This document shows positions 33,835 through 41,760 of a stretch of DNA of 51,491 nucleotides, in pieces (positions within the stretch are counted from its first letter, which is position 1; the number at the start of each line of letters is the position of its first letter). The notes beneath the pieces are model-generated. The model did no database searches. It was not told the origin of the DNA and worked only from the letters and a program-made list of their open reading frames with translations. The stretch covers positions 1 through 51,491 of the forward strand of contig JAFWRM010000046.1 of assembly GCA_017519975.1 (NCBI GenBank). Direction: 5' to 3'. The position numbers were made by a program, and so were the translations under genes. The stretch comes from Oscillospiraceae bacterium (GTDB lineage Bacteria; Bacillota; Clostridia; Oscillospirales; Oscillospiraceae).

Positions 33835-34806
33835 TCAGCAGAACCCGAGTTCGGAGGCCGACGGAAAGCCGTAGGCGCTTTCCGCGCTCGTGACCGCCCT
33901 CGTTATGGCTTCGCTGGTCACCATTCCCGCCAGCGTGCCCACGGCGTCCAGGTCCCCTTCCTCACGGCCCACGGATATGGCGTAAACGCTGTCGCCGTCC
34001 ACCGTGGTATGGACGGGGCTGATGGAGCGGGCGTAGCCGTCGTGGGCCATGCCCGCGATCTTCGTCAGCTGTGCCTTGGAAAACAGCGCGTTTGTCACGA
34101 CCGCGCACAGCGTGGTATTCCCGACGAATTTGTTCTCCACGATGTTCATAGCCTCCATCAGATAATCCGCCGTCCGGCGGAACGCCTTCTTATCCTCCGT
34201 CAGCATGCCGGCGATCTGCCGTCCCTGCCTCCAGTCGTAAACGTCGCCCATGGCGTTCACCACGGCGATCGCCCCGACCTGGACCCTGCCCACCTGAACG
34301 GCGTAGCTCCCGATCCCGGTCTTCATGCACCAGTCCATGCCCGCGTACTTTCCCACGGTCGCGCCGCATCCGGCGCCGTAATTGCCGTCGCGGTAATTCG
34401 GGGCGTCCAGCGCGAGCCGCGCGGCCTCATACCCCATGGCGGCGTCGGGACGGACCTTCGAATCGCCCACCGTCAGATCGAACAGACTGGACTGCACCAC
34501 CAGCGGCACCTTCGTCACGCCGACGTCAAACCCTACGCCGCGCTCTTCCAGGCATCTCATGACGCCGTCTCCCGCCGCAAGCCCGAAGGCGCTGCCGCCG
34601 GACAGCACAAGCGCGTGCACGATCTTTGCCGACATCAGCGGATCCAGCAGCGTGGTCTCCCGGGAGGCCGGTCCGCCGCCCCTCACGTCCACGCCCGCAC
34701 GCATGCCCTCCTCGCAGAGCAGCACCGTACAGCCGGTGCCCGCTTCGCGGTCTTCTGCCTGACCGATCTTCAGGGGATGGATATCGGTAACGGGAATCTC
34801 CTTCAC
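33835..34806 (-). CDS. P1 family (DmpA-like) peptidase
   Basis: 323 residues. GGPASRETTLLDP and VLSGGSAFGLAAGDGVMRCLEE mark the family, and FVGNTTLCAVVTNA carries the Thr where the precursor self-cleaves to expose the N-terminal nucleophile. DmpA/BapA relatives release N-terminal D- or beta-amino acids from small peptides. It overlaps the CPBP gene upstream by 4 bp. Confidence 0.92.
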   Translation of the reverse strand: MKEIPVTDIHPLKIGQAEDREAGTGCTVLLCEEGMRAGVDVRGGGPASRETTLLDPLMSAKIVHALVLSGGSAFGLAAGDGVMRCLEERGVGFDVGVTKVPLVVQSSLFDLTVGDSKVRPDAAMGYEAARLALDAPNYRDGNYGAGCGATVGKYAGMDWCMKTGIGSYAVQVGRVQVGAIAVVNAMGDVYDWRQGRQIAGMLTEDKKAFRRTADYLMEAMNIVENKFVGNTTLCAVVTNALFSKAQLTKIAGMAHDGYARSISPVHTTVDGDSVYAISVGREEGDLDAVGTLAGMVTSEAITRAVTSAESAYGFPSASELGFC

Positions 34807-35846
34807 AGGTCCTCAGTTCCTTTCCTGTCCGTTTCCTCCGGCACGTCGGCCGGACGCGCGCGCACGAGCTCACTGTCCTGCCGGAGCTCGAGAGCGGTGA
34901 TCTTTCTTTCCTTCTTCCTCTGACGTCTGGCTTCAAAGGGGGCGATATCGTCCCTCTGCATCCGGGTAAACAGTCCGGTCTTTTTCCTCAGGATCGCAAG
35001 GACGGCCAGCGCCAGAGCGTCGATGACGATGCTGAACAGCATTCCCGGAACGAAGATCTCCGAACCAACCTCACCGTACCCGAAGCCGGTGAAATAAAAG
35101 GCCGTCATGTTGTTCACGATATGCATGGCGCAGGAGGCTTCCAGGCCCCCGGTCAGCCACGCCGCCGCGCCGAACGCAAGCCCGGTGAACACGATCGTGA
35201 TCACTCCGAATATGTTGTACGGATGCAGCGCGGCGAAAGCGGCCGCCTGCAGAACGATGGCCAGCACCGGCAGGCGGAACCATGAGCCCAGCGACTGCAT
35301 CACGAGTCCGCGGAAGCAGTACTCCTCCGCCACGCACTGCAGCGGCCCCAGCACGGTGAGAAGCAGGAAGCCCCCCAGGGTGAACTCCACCGATCCGGAC
35401 GGCCCCTCGATCAGAGACGGCACCGCAGTCGGTAGGCCGTAGATCACAAGGCCGACCGCCATGCAGACGCCGAACACCGGCCATCTCCACCCGCCCCAGG
35501 CGGAGGAGTAGGACGACCACGGCCGGTCTCGAACGATGAGCCCGGCCAGCGCCAGCGCCGGCAGCATCACGGCGACGCTGCCGAGCACCCCGAGGGCGCC
35601 GGCCGAGGAGTATACATCGAAGGTGTCGTACCCGCCCATCAGGGAGTTCAGATAATCCATAACGTTCCCGGCGACCACGCCCCCCGCCAGGGTGGCCACG
35701 GTCGAAAACGCGAAATAGAACGCCGCGAACAGCAGAAGCACCAGAACAGGCTTATACCATCTCCATGCGGAAAACTGCCTGGGATAGGCGGTATATTCCC
35801 TGCCTGCGGGCTGACTCTGCTCCCGGGTCCGGATCCCCTCTGTCAT
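34803..35846 (-). CDS. CPBP-family intramembrane glutamic protease
   Basis: About 347 residues from the ATG at 35846 (GGGGAG six bases upstream). Around eight membrane helices; the conserved motifs are AEEYCFRGLV (EExxxR), FAALHPYNIFG (FxxxH) and CAMHIVNNM (HxxxN/D). Members process CAAX-type or other membrane substrates or take part in bacteriocin self-immunity. A charged cytoplasmic tail (RRQRKKERK...) follows. It starts a probable operon with the P1 peptidase, esterase and xth. Confidence 0.92.
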   Translation of the reverse strand: MTEGIRTREQSQPAGREYTAYPRQFSAWRWYKPVLVLLLFAAFYFAFSTVATLAGGVVAGNVMDYLNSLMGGYDTFDVYSSAGALGVLGSVAVMLPALALAGLIVRDRPWSSYSSAWGGWRWPVFGVCMAVGLVIYGLPTAVPSLIEGPSGSVEFTLGGFLLLTVLGPLQCVAEEYCFRGLVMQSLGSWFRLPVLAIVLQAAAFAALHPYNIFGVITIVFTGLAFGAAAWLTGGLEASCAMHIVNNMTAFYFTGFGYGEVGSEIFVPGMLFSIVIDALALAVLAILRKKTGLFTRMQRDDIAPFEARRQRKKERKITALELRQDSELVRARPADVPEETDRKGTEDL

Positions 35847-35895
35847 CTCATTCTCCCCTTTCCCTGTTCCGCCGCCGGACGCGGCTTTCCGTTCC

Positions 35896-37674
35896 TCATC
35901 CGAGCAGATATCCCGCAAGGATCAGGAAAACGCCGGCGGTCCACGCCGACCAGTGCTGCGTATCGTTCACGCCGATGGCTCTGTCGTCCCCCGCGCCCGT
36001 GATGGGATCGTGCATGTGGTACATGCCGAAATCGCGCAGCGTGTCCGCGTAGCGGCGGGCAACGTCCTTGGCCTCCTTCTCCCGTCCGCAGGCCGCAAGG
36101 CCCAGAGCAACGAGGCAGGTGGTCGGCGACTGGACCGTCCCCCGGGACCAGCCGTGTTCGAGATAGGGGCTGTCCAGCGCCTCCGAAGGCACGCCGTATT
36201 TCGTGATGTTCACGTCTTCCCGGAACAGGTCGGAAACGACCGTATCCACGACCTGCTTCGGAAGATGCCGCCCCATGAGCAGCGGAGTGAAGAAGCCGAT
36301 GGGCTTCGCTTTCACCGGGGCGCCGGTGCCCGCGCGGAAGGCGGTGAACCGCTGCCCGTCCCACAGCTTTTCCAGCGCGCGGGCCGCGAGGGCGTCCGCC
36401 TTCTTCGTCCATTCGTCCGCGTCCCCTGAACGCCCCAGATCGCCCGCCAGGCGCGCCAGCGCGTCGGCAAAGCAGACCAGATAGGCCGCCAGTTCCGGGT
36501 TCGCCACGGGCACTCCCGCGCTGAAGATCGTGCTCTCGTCGCAGCCGCTCTCGTCGGCGTGATGGTATTCCGGCAGTCCGTCGTGATCCAGGTCGCGGTA
36601 ATTGCGGTAAAAATCCCACAGCAGCGCCATCTCGCCGTACAGCTTCTCCTTATCCTCCGCCGGGATCTGAGATACGTCGGCGTGATCGTACAGCCAGTTC
36701 AGGGCGACTCCGTAGAGCGGCGGCTTGAAGGACTGGTAGATGACCTCCATCTCATCGATGTGGTCGGGGATCTGCCCGGAGGGCAGCTGATAATCGAACA
36801 CGGACTGGATCAGGTCCCAGGCAAAGCGGACGTCCCGGCAGTTGCCCATGGCCTGAAAGGCCTGCTGCCACCCGAAGCAGTGGCCGAACTCCTGGTGCAT
36901 CATGATGCACATTTCGTGGCGGAAGCGGCTCCCCGGGAACGGCACCCGCGTGTGGGTCCAGATCATCCAGGCCGCCCTGTCCCGACAGTCCGCGTACTCC
37001 GGCGGGAACGCCGGCACGCAGCGGTCGCGGTACTCTTCAAACTCCGCCTGCACGGCCTTCACGGACTCATGATAATCCGGGAAGCTCTTCCGCAGCACGG
37101 GTTCGGCGTCGAACTCCTCGACGGCCACATCCAGAACGCCGTTTTCATCCGGCTTCCACACGCTGTTCATGTACAGATTCTGCATGGCGCGGAAATCATA
37201 GGGTGCGTCCATCTCCAGCGTCCCGGTGACCGGGACGAGGAGCCAGTTGACGGCGGTTTTGCAGGTGACCAGCTGCCAGGTCCCGTCCAGCATGTCCTTG
37301 ACGATGCTGTGAAACGCCTCCATCGGGGCGTTGAGCGACAGGCTCAGGCCGTCCTCGCCGTGGAACTGCACCAGGAACTTCTCCGAGATGCAGACGCGCA
37401 TGGTCCCGTGGTCCGACTCCAGCAGGACCTCGCTCGGCGTGGTGGACACGGCGAACGGAACGGGCACGCCGTCCTTCAGAAGGCGGATCTTCGCGACCCG
37501 GTTCGTGGCGTTCACGCCGGAATAGCCAAAGCCGATGGAGCGGGTCGTGCCGAGCCACAGGTTGCTGTGCCCGAAATGGTCCTTGCCCGCAGGCCCCTGC
37601 GTCACGATGAAAAAGGAGCCTTTTCTTCCGAAAGGCGCGCTGTGAAGGTCGATAAAGCTGTGGCAGGTCTTCAT
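35896..37674 (-). CDS. GH63-like (alpha/alpha)6-barrel glycosidase
   Basis: 592 residues. A beta-sandwich-like N-terminal domain (~1-200) is followed by a helical barrel with FGHCFGWQQAFQAMGN, YQLPSGQIPDHID, DLDHDGLPEYHHADESGCDES and HGWSRGTVQSPTT, the pattern of mannosylglycerate hydrolase/glucosidase I-type (GH63) and trehalase-like enzymes. Cytoplasmic, no signal, so it acts on imported sugar. Substrate not assignable. It lies 49 bp upstream of the CPBP gene; GGAGGGAACGAC precedes the ATG. Confidence 0.85.
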   Translation of the reverse strand: MKTCHSFIDLHSAPFGRKGSFFIVTQGPAGKDHFGHSNLWLGTTRSIGFGYSGVNATNRVAKIRLLKDGVPVPFAVSTTPSEVLLESDHGTMRVCISEKFLVQFHGEDGLSLSLNAPMEAFHSIVKDMLDGTWQLVTCKTAVNWLLVPVTGTLEMDAPYDFRAMQNLYMNSVWKPDENGVLDVAVEEFDAEPVLRKSFPDYHESVKAVQAEFEEYRDRCVPAFPPEYADCRDRAAWMIWTHTRVPFPGSRFRHEMCIMMHQEFGHCFGWQQAFQAMGNCRDVRFAWDLIQSVFDYQLPSGQIPDHIDEMEVIYQSFKPPLYGVALNWLYDHADVSQIPAEDKEKLYGEMALLWDFYRNYRDLDHDGLPEYHHADESGCDESTIFSAGVPVANPELAAYLVCFADALARLAGDLGRSGDADEWTKKADALAARALEKLWDGQRFTAFRAGTGAPVKAKPIGFFTPLLMGRHLPKQVVDTVVSDLFREDVNITKYGVPSEALDSPYLEHGWSRGTVQSPTTCLVALGLAACGREKEAKDVARRYADTLRDFGMYHMHDPITGAGDDRAIGVNDTQHWSAWTAGVFLILAGYLLG

Positions 37675-38121
37675 GTCGTTCCCTCCTCATGATCTTCGAA
37701 ACGGACGTGCGTTTCCCGGCGGGCGCCGGGATCATCTTCATTGTAATGGTAACGGATTCCCGGTAGATTTGCAACCGGAAAACAGGCCGATCGGCAGGGC
37801 GTCGGACGTCCCCGGGCGTCCGCCCGTCCGAGCGGCACATTCTTCCGCCGGGCTCCGCGCAGGTCCTGCACGCCCCCGCTTCTCTTCCCGGATCCGATCC
37901 CGCAGAAGGAAAGGAAGAACCGGCGGAAGTCTTCAGGTTGCGGATCGAAGGGCTGTAATCAAACGATCCCGATCATCCCCTGCCGCCATTCCAGCGCCAG
38001 TGGTGATCGGGATCATTCTTCTCCGGCGATTCCCGTCCGCAGACGGAAATCGCCGGCAATGCGGACTTATCCGCGCCGAAAGTGAAAGCATTGCATCGGG
38101 TCTTTCTTTCCGTTCTCCGGA
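37675..38121. other. 447-base gap with two tandem inverted repeats
   Basis: No gene is supported here. It holds a perfect 11-bp inverted repeat GATCCCGATCA / TGATCGGGATC (37965-37975 and 38004-38014, loop 28) and, 8 bases on, a 15-bp hairpin CCGGCGATTCCCGTC / GACGGAAATCGCCGG (38023-38056, one mismatch). They could end the HTH-desulfoferrodoxin transcript or be small-RNA-like. The GH promoter is expected near 37750 (TACAAT on the minus strand). Confidence 0.5.
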
Positions 38122-38706
38122 TCACACCTCGATCCGGAACAGGCCGTGGCGATTGCAGCAGGCGTAGACGCGCCGCACACGGCTCACCTTTACTCTGGCT
38201 TCCGCGTTGCCCTCGGGATACAGCTTTACGAACTGGACCCCCTGATCCGACACCGCGGCGATAAAGGAGATGTAATGGTCCTTCGTCATCGAATGATCGA
38301 CCGTGACGCAGTATTCATCTTCGGAGATCTCCGCCCGGATGCCGTGGGCGACGTCCGCAGGTTCCGCCTCAAGCGGCGGCAGCGTGATGCCGCAGCAGCT
38401 GATCACTGCGTCGCCGATCGCCTGCATCACGTTTCCGCACACCGGGCAGACGTAAAACCGGCTCCGGAGCATGTCCGAGGCACGGTTCCGGTTCCGGACG
38501 TCCTCTCCGGACAGAAGTTCGATCACGGAGATGTTCAGCGCGGCAGCCAGCGGCTCAAGCAGGCTGACGTCCGGGAACCCCTGCCCCGTCTCCCACTTGC
38601 TGACCGCCTTGCCGCTGACGAAGATCTTCTCCGCCAGCTCTTCCTGCGTCATTTTCCTGCTTTCCCGGAGCCGCCGTATCACGGCTCCCGTTACGTATCT
38701 GTCCAA
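38122..38706 (-). CDS. HTH regulator fused to a desulfoferrodoxin/superoxide-reductase-like domain
   Basis: 194 residues from a TTG at 38706 with AAGGAGGGA six bases before. Residues 1-62 are an XRE-type helix-turn-helix (MTQEELAEKIFVSGKAVSKWETG). Residues 84-110 match desulforedoxin: C87-P-V-C90 and C104-C105-G. Residues 115-194 match the superoxide reductase centre: H121, H138-SMTKDH144 (six apart) and C184-N-R-H187 (three apart), the same spacings as the four His and one Cys iron ligands of desulfoferrodoxin. The E-K dipeptide before the first His in active enzymes is V-A here, so it is more likely a sensor than an enzyme. Inference: an iron-based oxidative-stress regulator. Confidence 0.9.
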   Translation of the reverse strand: MDRYVTGAVIRRLRESRKMTQEELAEKIFVSGKAVSKWETGQGFPDVSLLEPLAAALNISVIELLSGEDVRNRNRASDMLRSRFYVCPVCGNVMQAIGDAVISCCGITLPPLEAEPADVAHGIRAEISEDEYCVTVDHSMTKDHYISFIAAVSDQGVQFVKLYPEGNAEARVKVSRVRRVYACCNRHGLFRIEV

Positions 38707-38755
38707 GGGCGTTCCCTCCTTGCGGAACAAGGATACCACGGGCGCACGAACCTGG

Positions 38756-39502
38756 CTATCCGCGCTGCGTGGAGTTCCCCTGCTCCACCTGGCGGATTTC
38801 CTCATCGGACGCCTGCGTCAGAGAGTAGGTGTCAAAGGCAGGCTCTCTGGGAAGCTGGATCTCAATGCGGCTGATCCTGTCCAGCAGCACGGTCCCCTCC
38901 GTGATCCGCAGTTCGAACACGTGTCCGCCTCGCTTCCGGTCCTCCGACAGGAAATGAAAATGCCACCCCGGCATATTGATGCCGTCCATGTAGTCGGGAT
39001 AATACACGCAGACCAGGCTGCCCCGGACATTCCGGAAGACGAAGTCCCGCTGGGTCCTCTCCAGCACCTGCTTCAGCGATACGTGCTGCGAGCGGAACGG
39101 GGATTCGGAGCGGGCGCTGACGCTTTCAAACCGGCCGTCGATCCGCGCCATGTGCATGCTGTTCAGGCCGAAGCCCTCCTCGATCCTCAGGTCCAGAAAC
39201 GTCCTGAGCGCGCGGATATCCCCGATCGGTCCCGCCGTGATCTTCCGCTGTCCCGTCAGCTTCGAGACCGAAGCAAAGGGCACGCCGCCGTCCGTTCCGG
39301 ATTCCGTCGCGGCTCCGTTCTCGTCGGCGCGGAAGCACCTGCCGTCAAGGACGATCATCTCCCCGCCGACGTTCTCGAAGGTTCCGAGTCCCGTATCTCC
39401 GTGCCGGAGGAGTCCCGCGACGGTCACGACCGGCCGTGTATACCCCAGCGAAAGTGCCTTCAGCGTAGACACCTGATACATCAACGTCTGCCGTTCACTC
39501 AT
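38756..39502 (-). CDS. budA: Alpha-acetolactate decarboxylase
   Basis: 248 residues, family length. GLGTFENVGGEMIVLDG and the zinc-binding GWHFHFLSEDRKRGGHV (three His) with a downstream acidic region are diagnostic. It converts acetolactate to acetoin, giving neutral fermentation or balancing branched-chain amino acid synthesis. No acetolactate synthase is nearby. It lies 49 bp before the HTH-desulfoferrodoxin gene in the same direction, so the two may share a transcript. Confidence 0.95.
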   Translation of the reverse strand: MSERQTLMYQVSTLKALSLGYTRPVVTVAGLLRHGDTGLGTFENVGGEMIVLDGRCFRADENGAATESGTDGGVPFASVSKLTGQRKITAGPIGDIRALRTFLDLRIEEGFGLNSMHMARIDGRFESVSARSESPFRSQHVSLKQVLERTQRDFVFRNVRGSLVCVYYPDYMDGINMPGWHFHFLSEDRKRGGHVFELRITEGTVLLDRISRIEIQLPREPAFDTYSLTQASDEEIRQVEQGNSTQRG

Positions 39503-39609
39503 CCTGCGCTTGCCTCCGATTCGTTTCTCGTTTTTCTTCCGCAGTGTGCCTTTCGCACGCCATCCACGCATTTTCAGCTCAGTGATCTTCCCTGTTCTCC
39601 CCGGGGCAT

Positions 39610-40092
39610 TCACAGGAACTGCCGGATGCGCTTCCATTCCTCCGTCAGCCTGGCAGCATCCCACGCCGCGTTCGCGGGGCTGGTGGACGGAAGCCCGATC
39701 GCCGGGCGTCCGGTTCGGGCTTCCGCGTACCGGACGTAATACCGGAAAGCAGTCGTGCCGTTCGTGAAGATCGCGCGCACGTCCGCCTGATCCAGGATGA
39801 CGCTCAGGTCGTTGACCGTGACGTTGCGGATGCTGGTGTCCGAAGAGCCGGTGATATCGCAGGAGGCGATCACGTCCCAGACGGCTACGCAGTTCCGGAG
39901 CAGAAACTCCTTTTTCGCGTCGATCGATCCCGGGACAGGTTGTTCCAGTACGGCCGCCAGCACTTTCCAGAAGCGATTGCGCGGATGCCCGTAGAAGAAG
40001 CCCGTCTCTCTCGACTTCACGGAGGGAAAGCTTCCAAGGATCAGCACCTTCGAGTTCCGGTCGTATACCGGGTCAATGGGATGCCGGGTCAT
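39610..40092 (-). CDS. DNA-deoxyinosine glycosylase (UDG superfamily)
   Basis: 160 residues. RHPIDPVYDRNSKVLILGSFPSVKSR and GFFYGHPRNRFWKVL match the hypoxanthine-DNA glycosylase (UDG family 6) motifs, with the Asn catalytic site of that group expected in GHPRNRFW, and the late LPSTSPANAAW loop. It removes hypoxanthine left by adenine deamination, in line with the exonuclease III gene in the same stretch. It lies 19 bp after the PAS-like gene. Confidence 0.92.
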   Translation of the reverse strand: MTRHPIDPVYDRNSKVLILGSFPSVKSRETGFFYGHPRNRFWKVLAAVLEQPVPGSIDAKKEFLLRNCVAVWDVIASCDITGSSDTSIRNVTVNDLSVILDQADVRAIFTNGTTAFRYYVRYAEARTGRPAIGLPSTSPANAAWDAARLTEEWKRIRQFL

Positions 40093-40111
40093 GCGTCGTT
40101 CCCCGAGCGGC

Positions 40112-40489
40112 TCATCCGTCTTCCGCGGCGTCCCGTGCCGCGGCGGCCGCCTGCGCGGCAGCGAAGGCGCTCAATCCGTTGGTGTAGTGGACGTAGTAAT
40201 CCGGCGCGCCGGCGACGGGGACCCAGAAGGATTCCATGGCCGTTCCCCCGATCTCAGAGCTGATGCTTTTCGTCTCCTGCGTTTTCAGCGCGTTCATGGC
40301 CTGGCAGCCCCGGTGGAAGGAGGGATCTCCGGTATTGCATCGGACCCCCTCCTGGCCTCCCATGCGGAGATACAGCGGGTTTCCCGCGATCACGTTGAAA
40401 TGGCGGTCGATCAGTCGGACCATCTCCGGATAGTTGTCCCACATCATGTGGAAAGCGCGTACGATCTCTTCTCTGGTAAAAGCCTCCAC
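40112..40489 (-). CDS. Small PAS-like protein
   Basis: 125 residues from GTG at 40489 (AAGGA nine bases upstream). MVRLIDRHFNVIAGNPLYLRMGG and FWVPVAGAPDYYVHYTNG suggest a single PAS-type domain, with two Cys (RCNTGDPSFHRGCQAM). It ends in an Ala-rich helix. It has no output domain, so it may be a sensor partner or binding protein. Role unknown. Confidence 0.65.
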   Translation of the reverse strand: MEAFTREEIVRAFHMMWDNYPEMVRLIDRHFNVIAGNPLYLRMGGQEGVRCNTGDPSFHRGCQAMNALKTQETKSISSEIGGTAMESFWVPVAGAPDYYVHYTNGLSAFAAAQAAAAARDAAEDG

Positions 40490-40523
40490 GTTTTTTCATC
40501 CTTTCGTTTCACGATCTGCTTCC

Positions 40524-40552
40524 ACTATAACGCGTTTTCTTCCGGCAGACAA
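40524..40552 (-). promoter_or_regulatory. Promoter of the PAS-like/deoxyinosine glycosylase genes
   Basis: Minus strand TTGTCT (40552..40547), 17 bases, TATAGT (40529..40524), 35 bases before the GTG. Confidence 0.6.
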
Positions 40553-40582
40553 CGGCTGTGAATCAAAAGTTGCCGAATAGCG

Positions 40583-40622
40583 AACCGGGCGCAGCGGACT
40601 TTTCCGTCCGCCGCGCCCGGTT
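40583..40622 (-). terminator. Hairpin after the small membrane protein gene
   Basis: AACCGGGCGC...CGGAC, loop, GTCCG...GCGCCCGGTT. It lies 6 bases after the stop of the gene at 40628 and ahead of the next promoter. The T-run is on the plus side. Confidence 0.6.
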
Positions 40623-40627
40623 TATTT

Positions 40628-40984
40628 TCATTTCCGCACCGGTATCACGTATCCGGGCTTATCCGGCAGGTACAGAACATTCAGCGTGCTCCCCACGCGG
40701 AGATCCCCGGCCCATCCGGCGCCGATCTGATTATCCACGCTTTTTCCGCTGCCGAGCCTCGCTTCCACGGTCCTGCCGTCCTGCGTCCGATAGGTGACGT
40801 AGTAGGCATAGGTCGTAGCCGACAGACTTCCGTCCGCGTCCGTGTGGTCCTCTTCCTCGATCCTGGTCACCGTGGCGCTGGCTTCGAGACCTCTTTTTCG
40901 GATCTCGCTGTTCCGCCTCGCGGTGATCACGATCCCGACCGCGATAACGACGACGGCGATCGCGATCCCTACGTAAATCGGCAT
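40628..40984 (-). CDS. Small membrane protein, DUF3592-like
   Basis: 118 residues. One N-terminal membrane helix (IYVGIAIAVVVIAVGIVITA) is followed by a beta-rich domain (ASATVTRIEEE, YYVTYRTQDGRTVEARL, VGSTLNVLYLPDKPGYVIP) like the DUF3592 family of unknown function. GGAGG lies eight bases before the ATG. It lies 25 bp after the azoreductase-like gene, so the two are probably co-transcribed. Confidence 0.75.
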   Translation of the reverse strand: MPIYVGIAIAVVVIAVGIVITARRNSEIRKRGLEASATVTRIEEEDHTDADGSLSATTYAYYVTYRTQDGRTVEARLGSGKSVDNQIGAGWAGDLRVGSTLNVLYLPDKPGYVIPVRK

Positions 40985-41009
40985 GGTTCGTTCCTCCTTT
41001 TCCGACGGT

Positions 41010-41573
41010 TCATCGTTCCGCCTGATCCATGGCATCCTCCGCGCCTTTCAGGATCGCCTCGACGTCCGCCCCGTCGATATCCAGTCCCGCGGCGCTGATC
41101 ATCTTCACGTCACCGATGCCGTAAAAGCCCCGCGCCATCGCCTCCACGTATCCGAAGCCGAATTCCTTCGGGAGCCAGTTCCCGCCCGCGGTAGTGACGT
41201 ACGTGAGCCTTTTCGCGCGGCACAGCCCCTCCGGCACTCCTTCCGGAGAATAGCGGAAGGTGACGCCGGTGACGTTGATCTGCTCAAAATACTGCTTCAG
41301 CGAGGCCGGAAAGGAAAGATCCCAGAGCGGCGCGGCGATCACGACCTCATCCGCTTTCGCGAACTGCCGCGCCAGGTCAAACATCGGATCGTCAAAGCGC
41401 CCCTCCTCGATCAGCCGGTCCCGCCTTTCAAGAAAGCTTTCGTCGGCGACGGGAAAAGCGATCTCGTGCAGGCGCACTTCCTCAATGGGGCCCTCTCTCC
41501 GCGCAAGCAGATGGTCCGCCAGTCTTCTCGACCGGGAATTCTCCCGCACGCACGCGTTTATGAACAGCAGCAT
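41010..41573 (-). CDS. FMN-dependent NADH-quinone reductase/azoreductase-like flavodoxin-fold enzyme
   Basis: 187 residues from the ATG at 41573. MLLFINACVRENSRS (phosphate-binding start), EVVIAAPLWDLSFPASLKQYFEQI and TTAGGNWLPKEFGFGYVEA are typical of the AzoR/MdaB flavodoxin fold. It reduces quinones or azo compounds with NAD(P)H and FMN. The open frame continues upstream into sequence resembling a different membrane protein; the real start is taken at the flavodoxin fold. Confidence 0.88.
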   Translation of the reverse strand: MLLFINACVRENSRSRRLADHLLARREGPIEEVRLHEIAFPVADESFLERRDRLIEEGRFDDPMFDLARQFAKADEVVIAAPLWDLSFPASLKQYFEQINVTGVTFRYSPEGVPEGLCRAKRLTYVTTAGGNWLPKEFGFGYVEAMARGFYGIGDVKMISAAGLDIDGADVEAILKGAEDAMDQAER

Positions 41574-41729
41574 GATCCTTTCTCCTCTCTTCTGCGCTCG
41601 CTTCCTTCGGAACATCATGAAACGGTTCGTGCACGCGTTCGTTTCACCCTGGTAGCGGATCGCGTAAATGATGTTGGAAATCAGCACGACGATGGCAGCA
41701 CCGGACAGGCTGATGAAACCGAATCTCGC
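41574..41729 (-). pseudogene. Remnant of a small membrane protein gene
   Basis: In frame with the azoreductase-like gene lie about 50 codons reading ARFGFISLSGAAIVVLISNIIYAIRYQG and ETNACTNRFMM, which look like the N-terminus of a polytopic membrane protein. It then breaks off into basic codons before the azoreductase ribosome binding site. It is probably a deletion remnant; a functional N-terminal anchor is less likely. Confidence 0.45.
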
Positions 41730-41760
41730 GCTTCCCTCTCCTTGTGTTTCCCCGGCCGCC

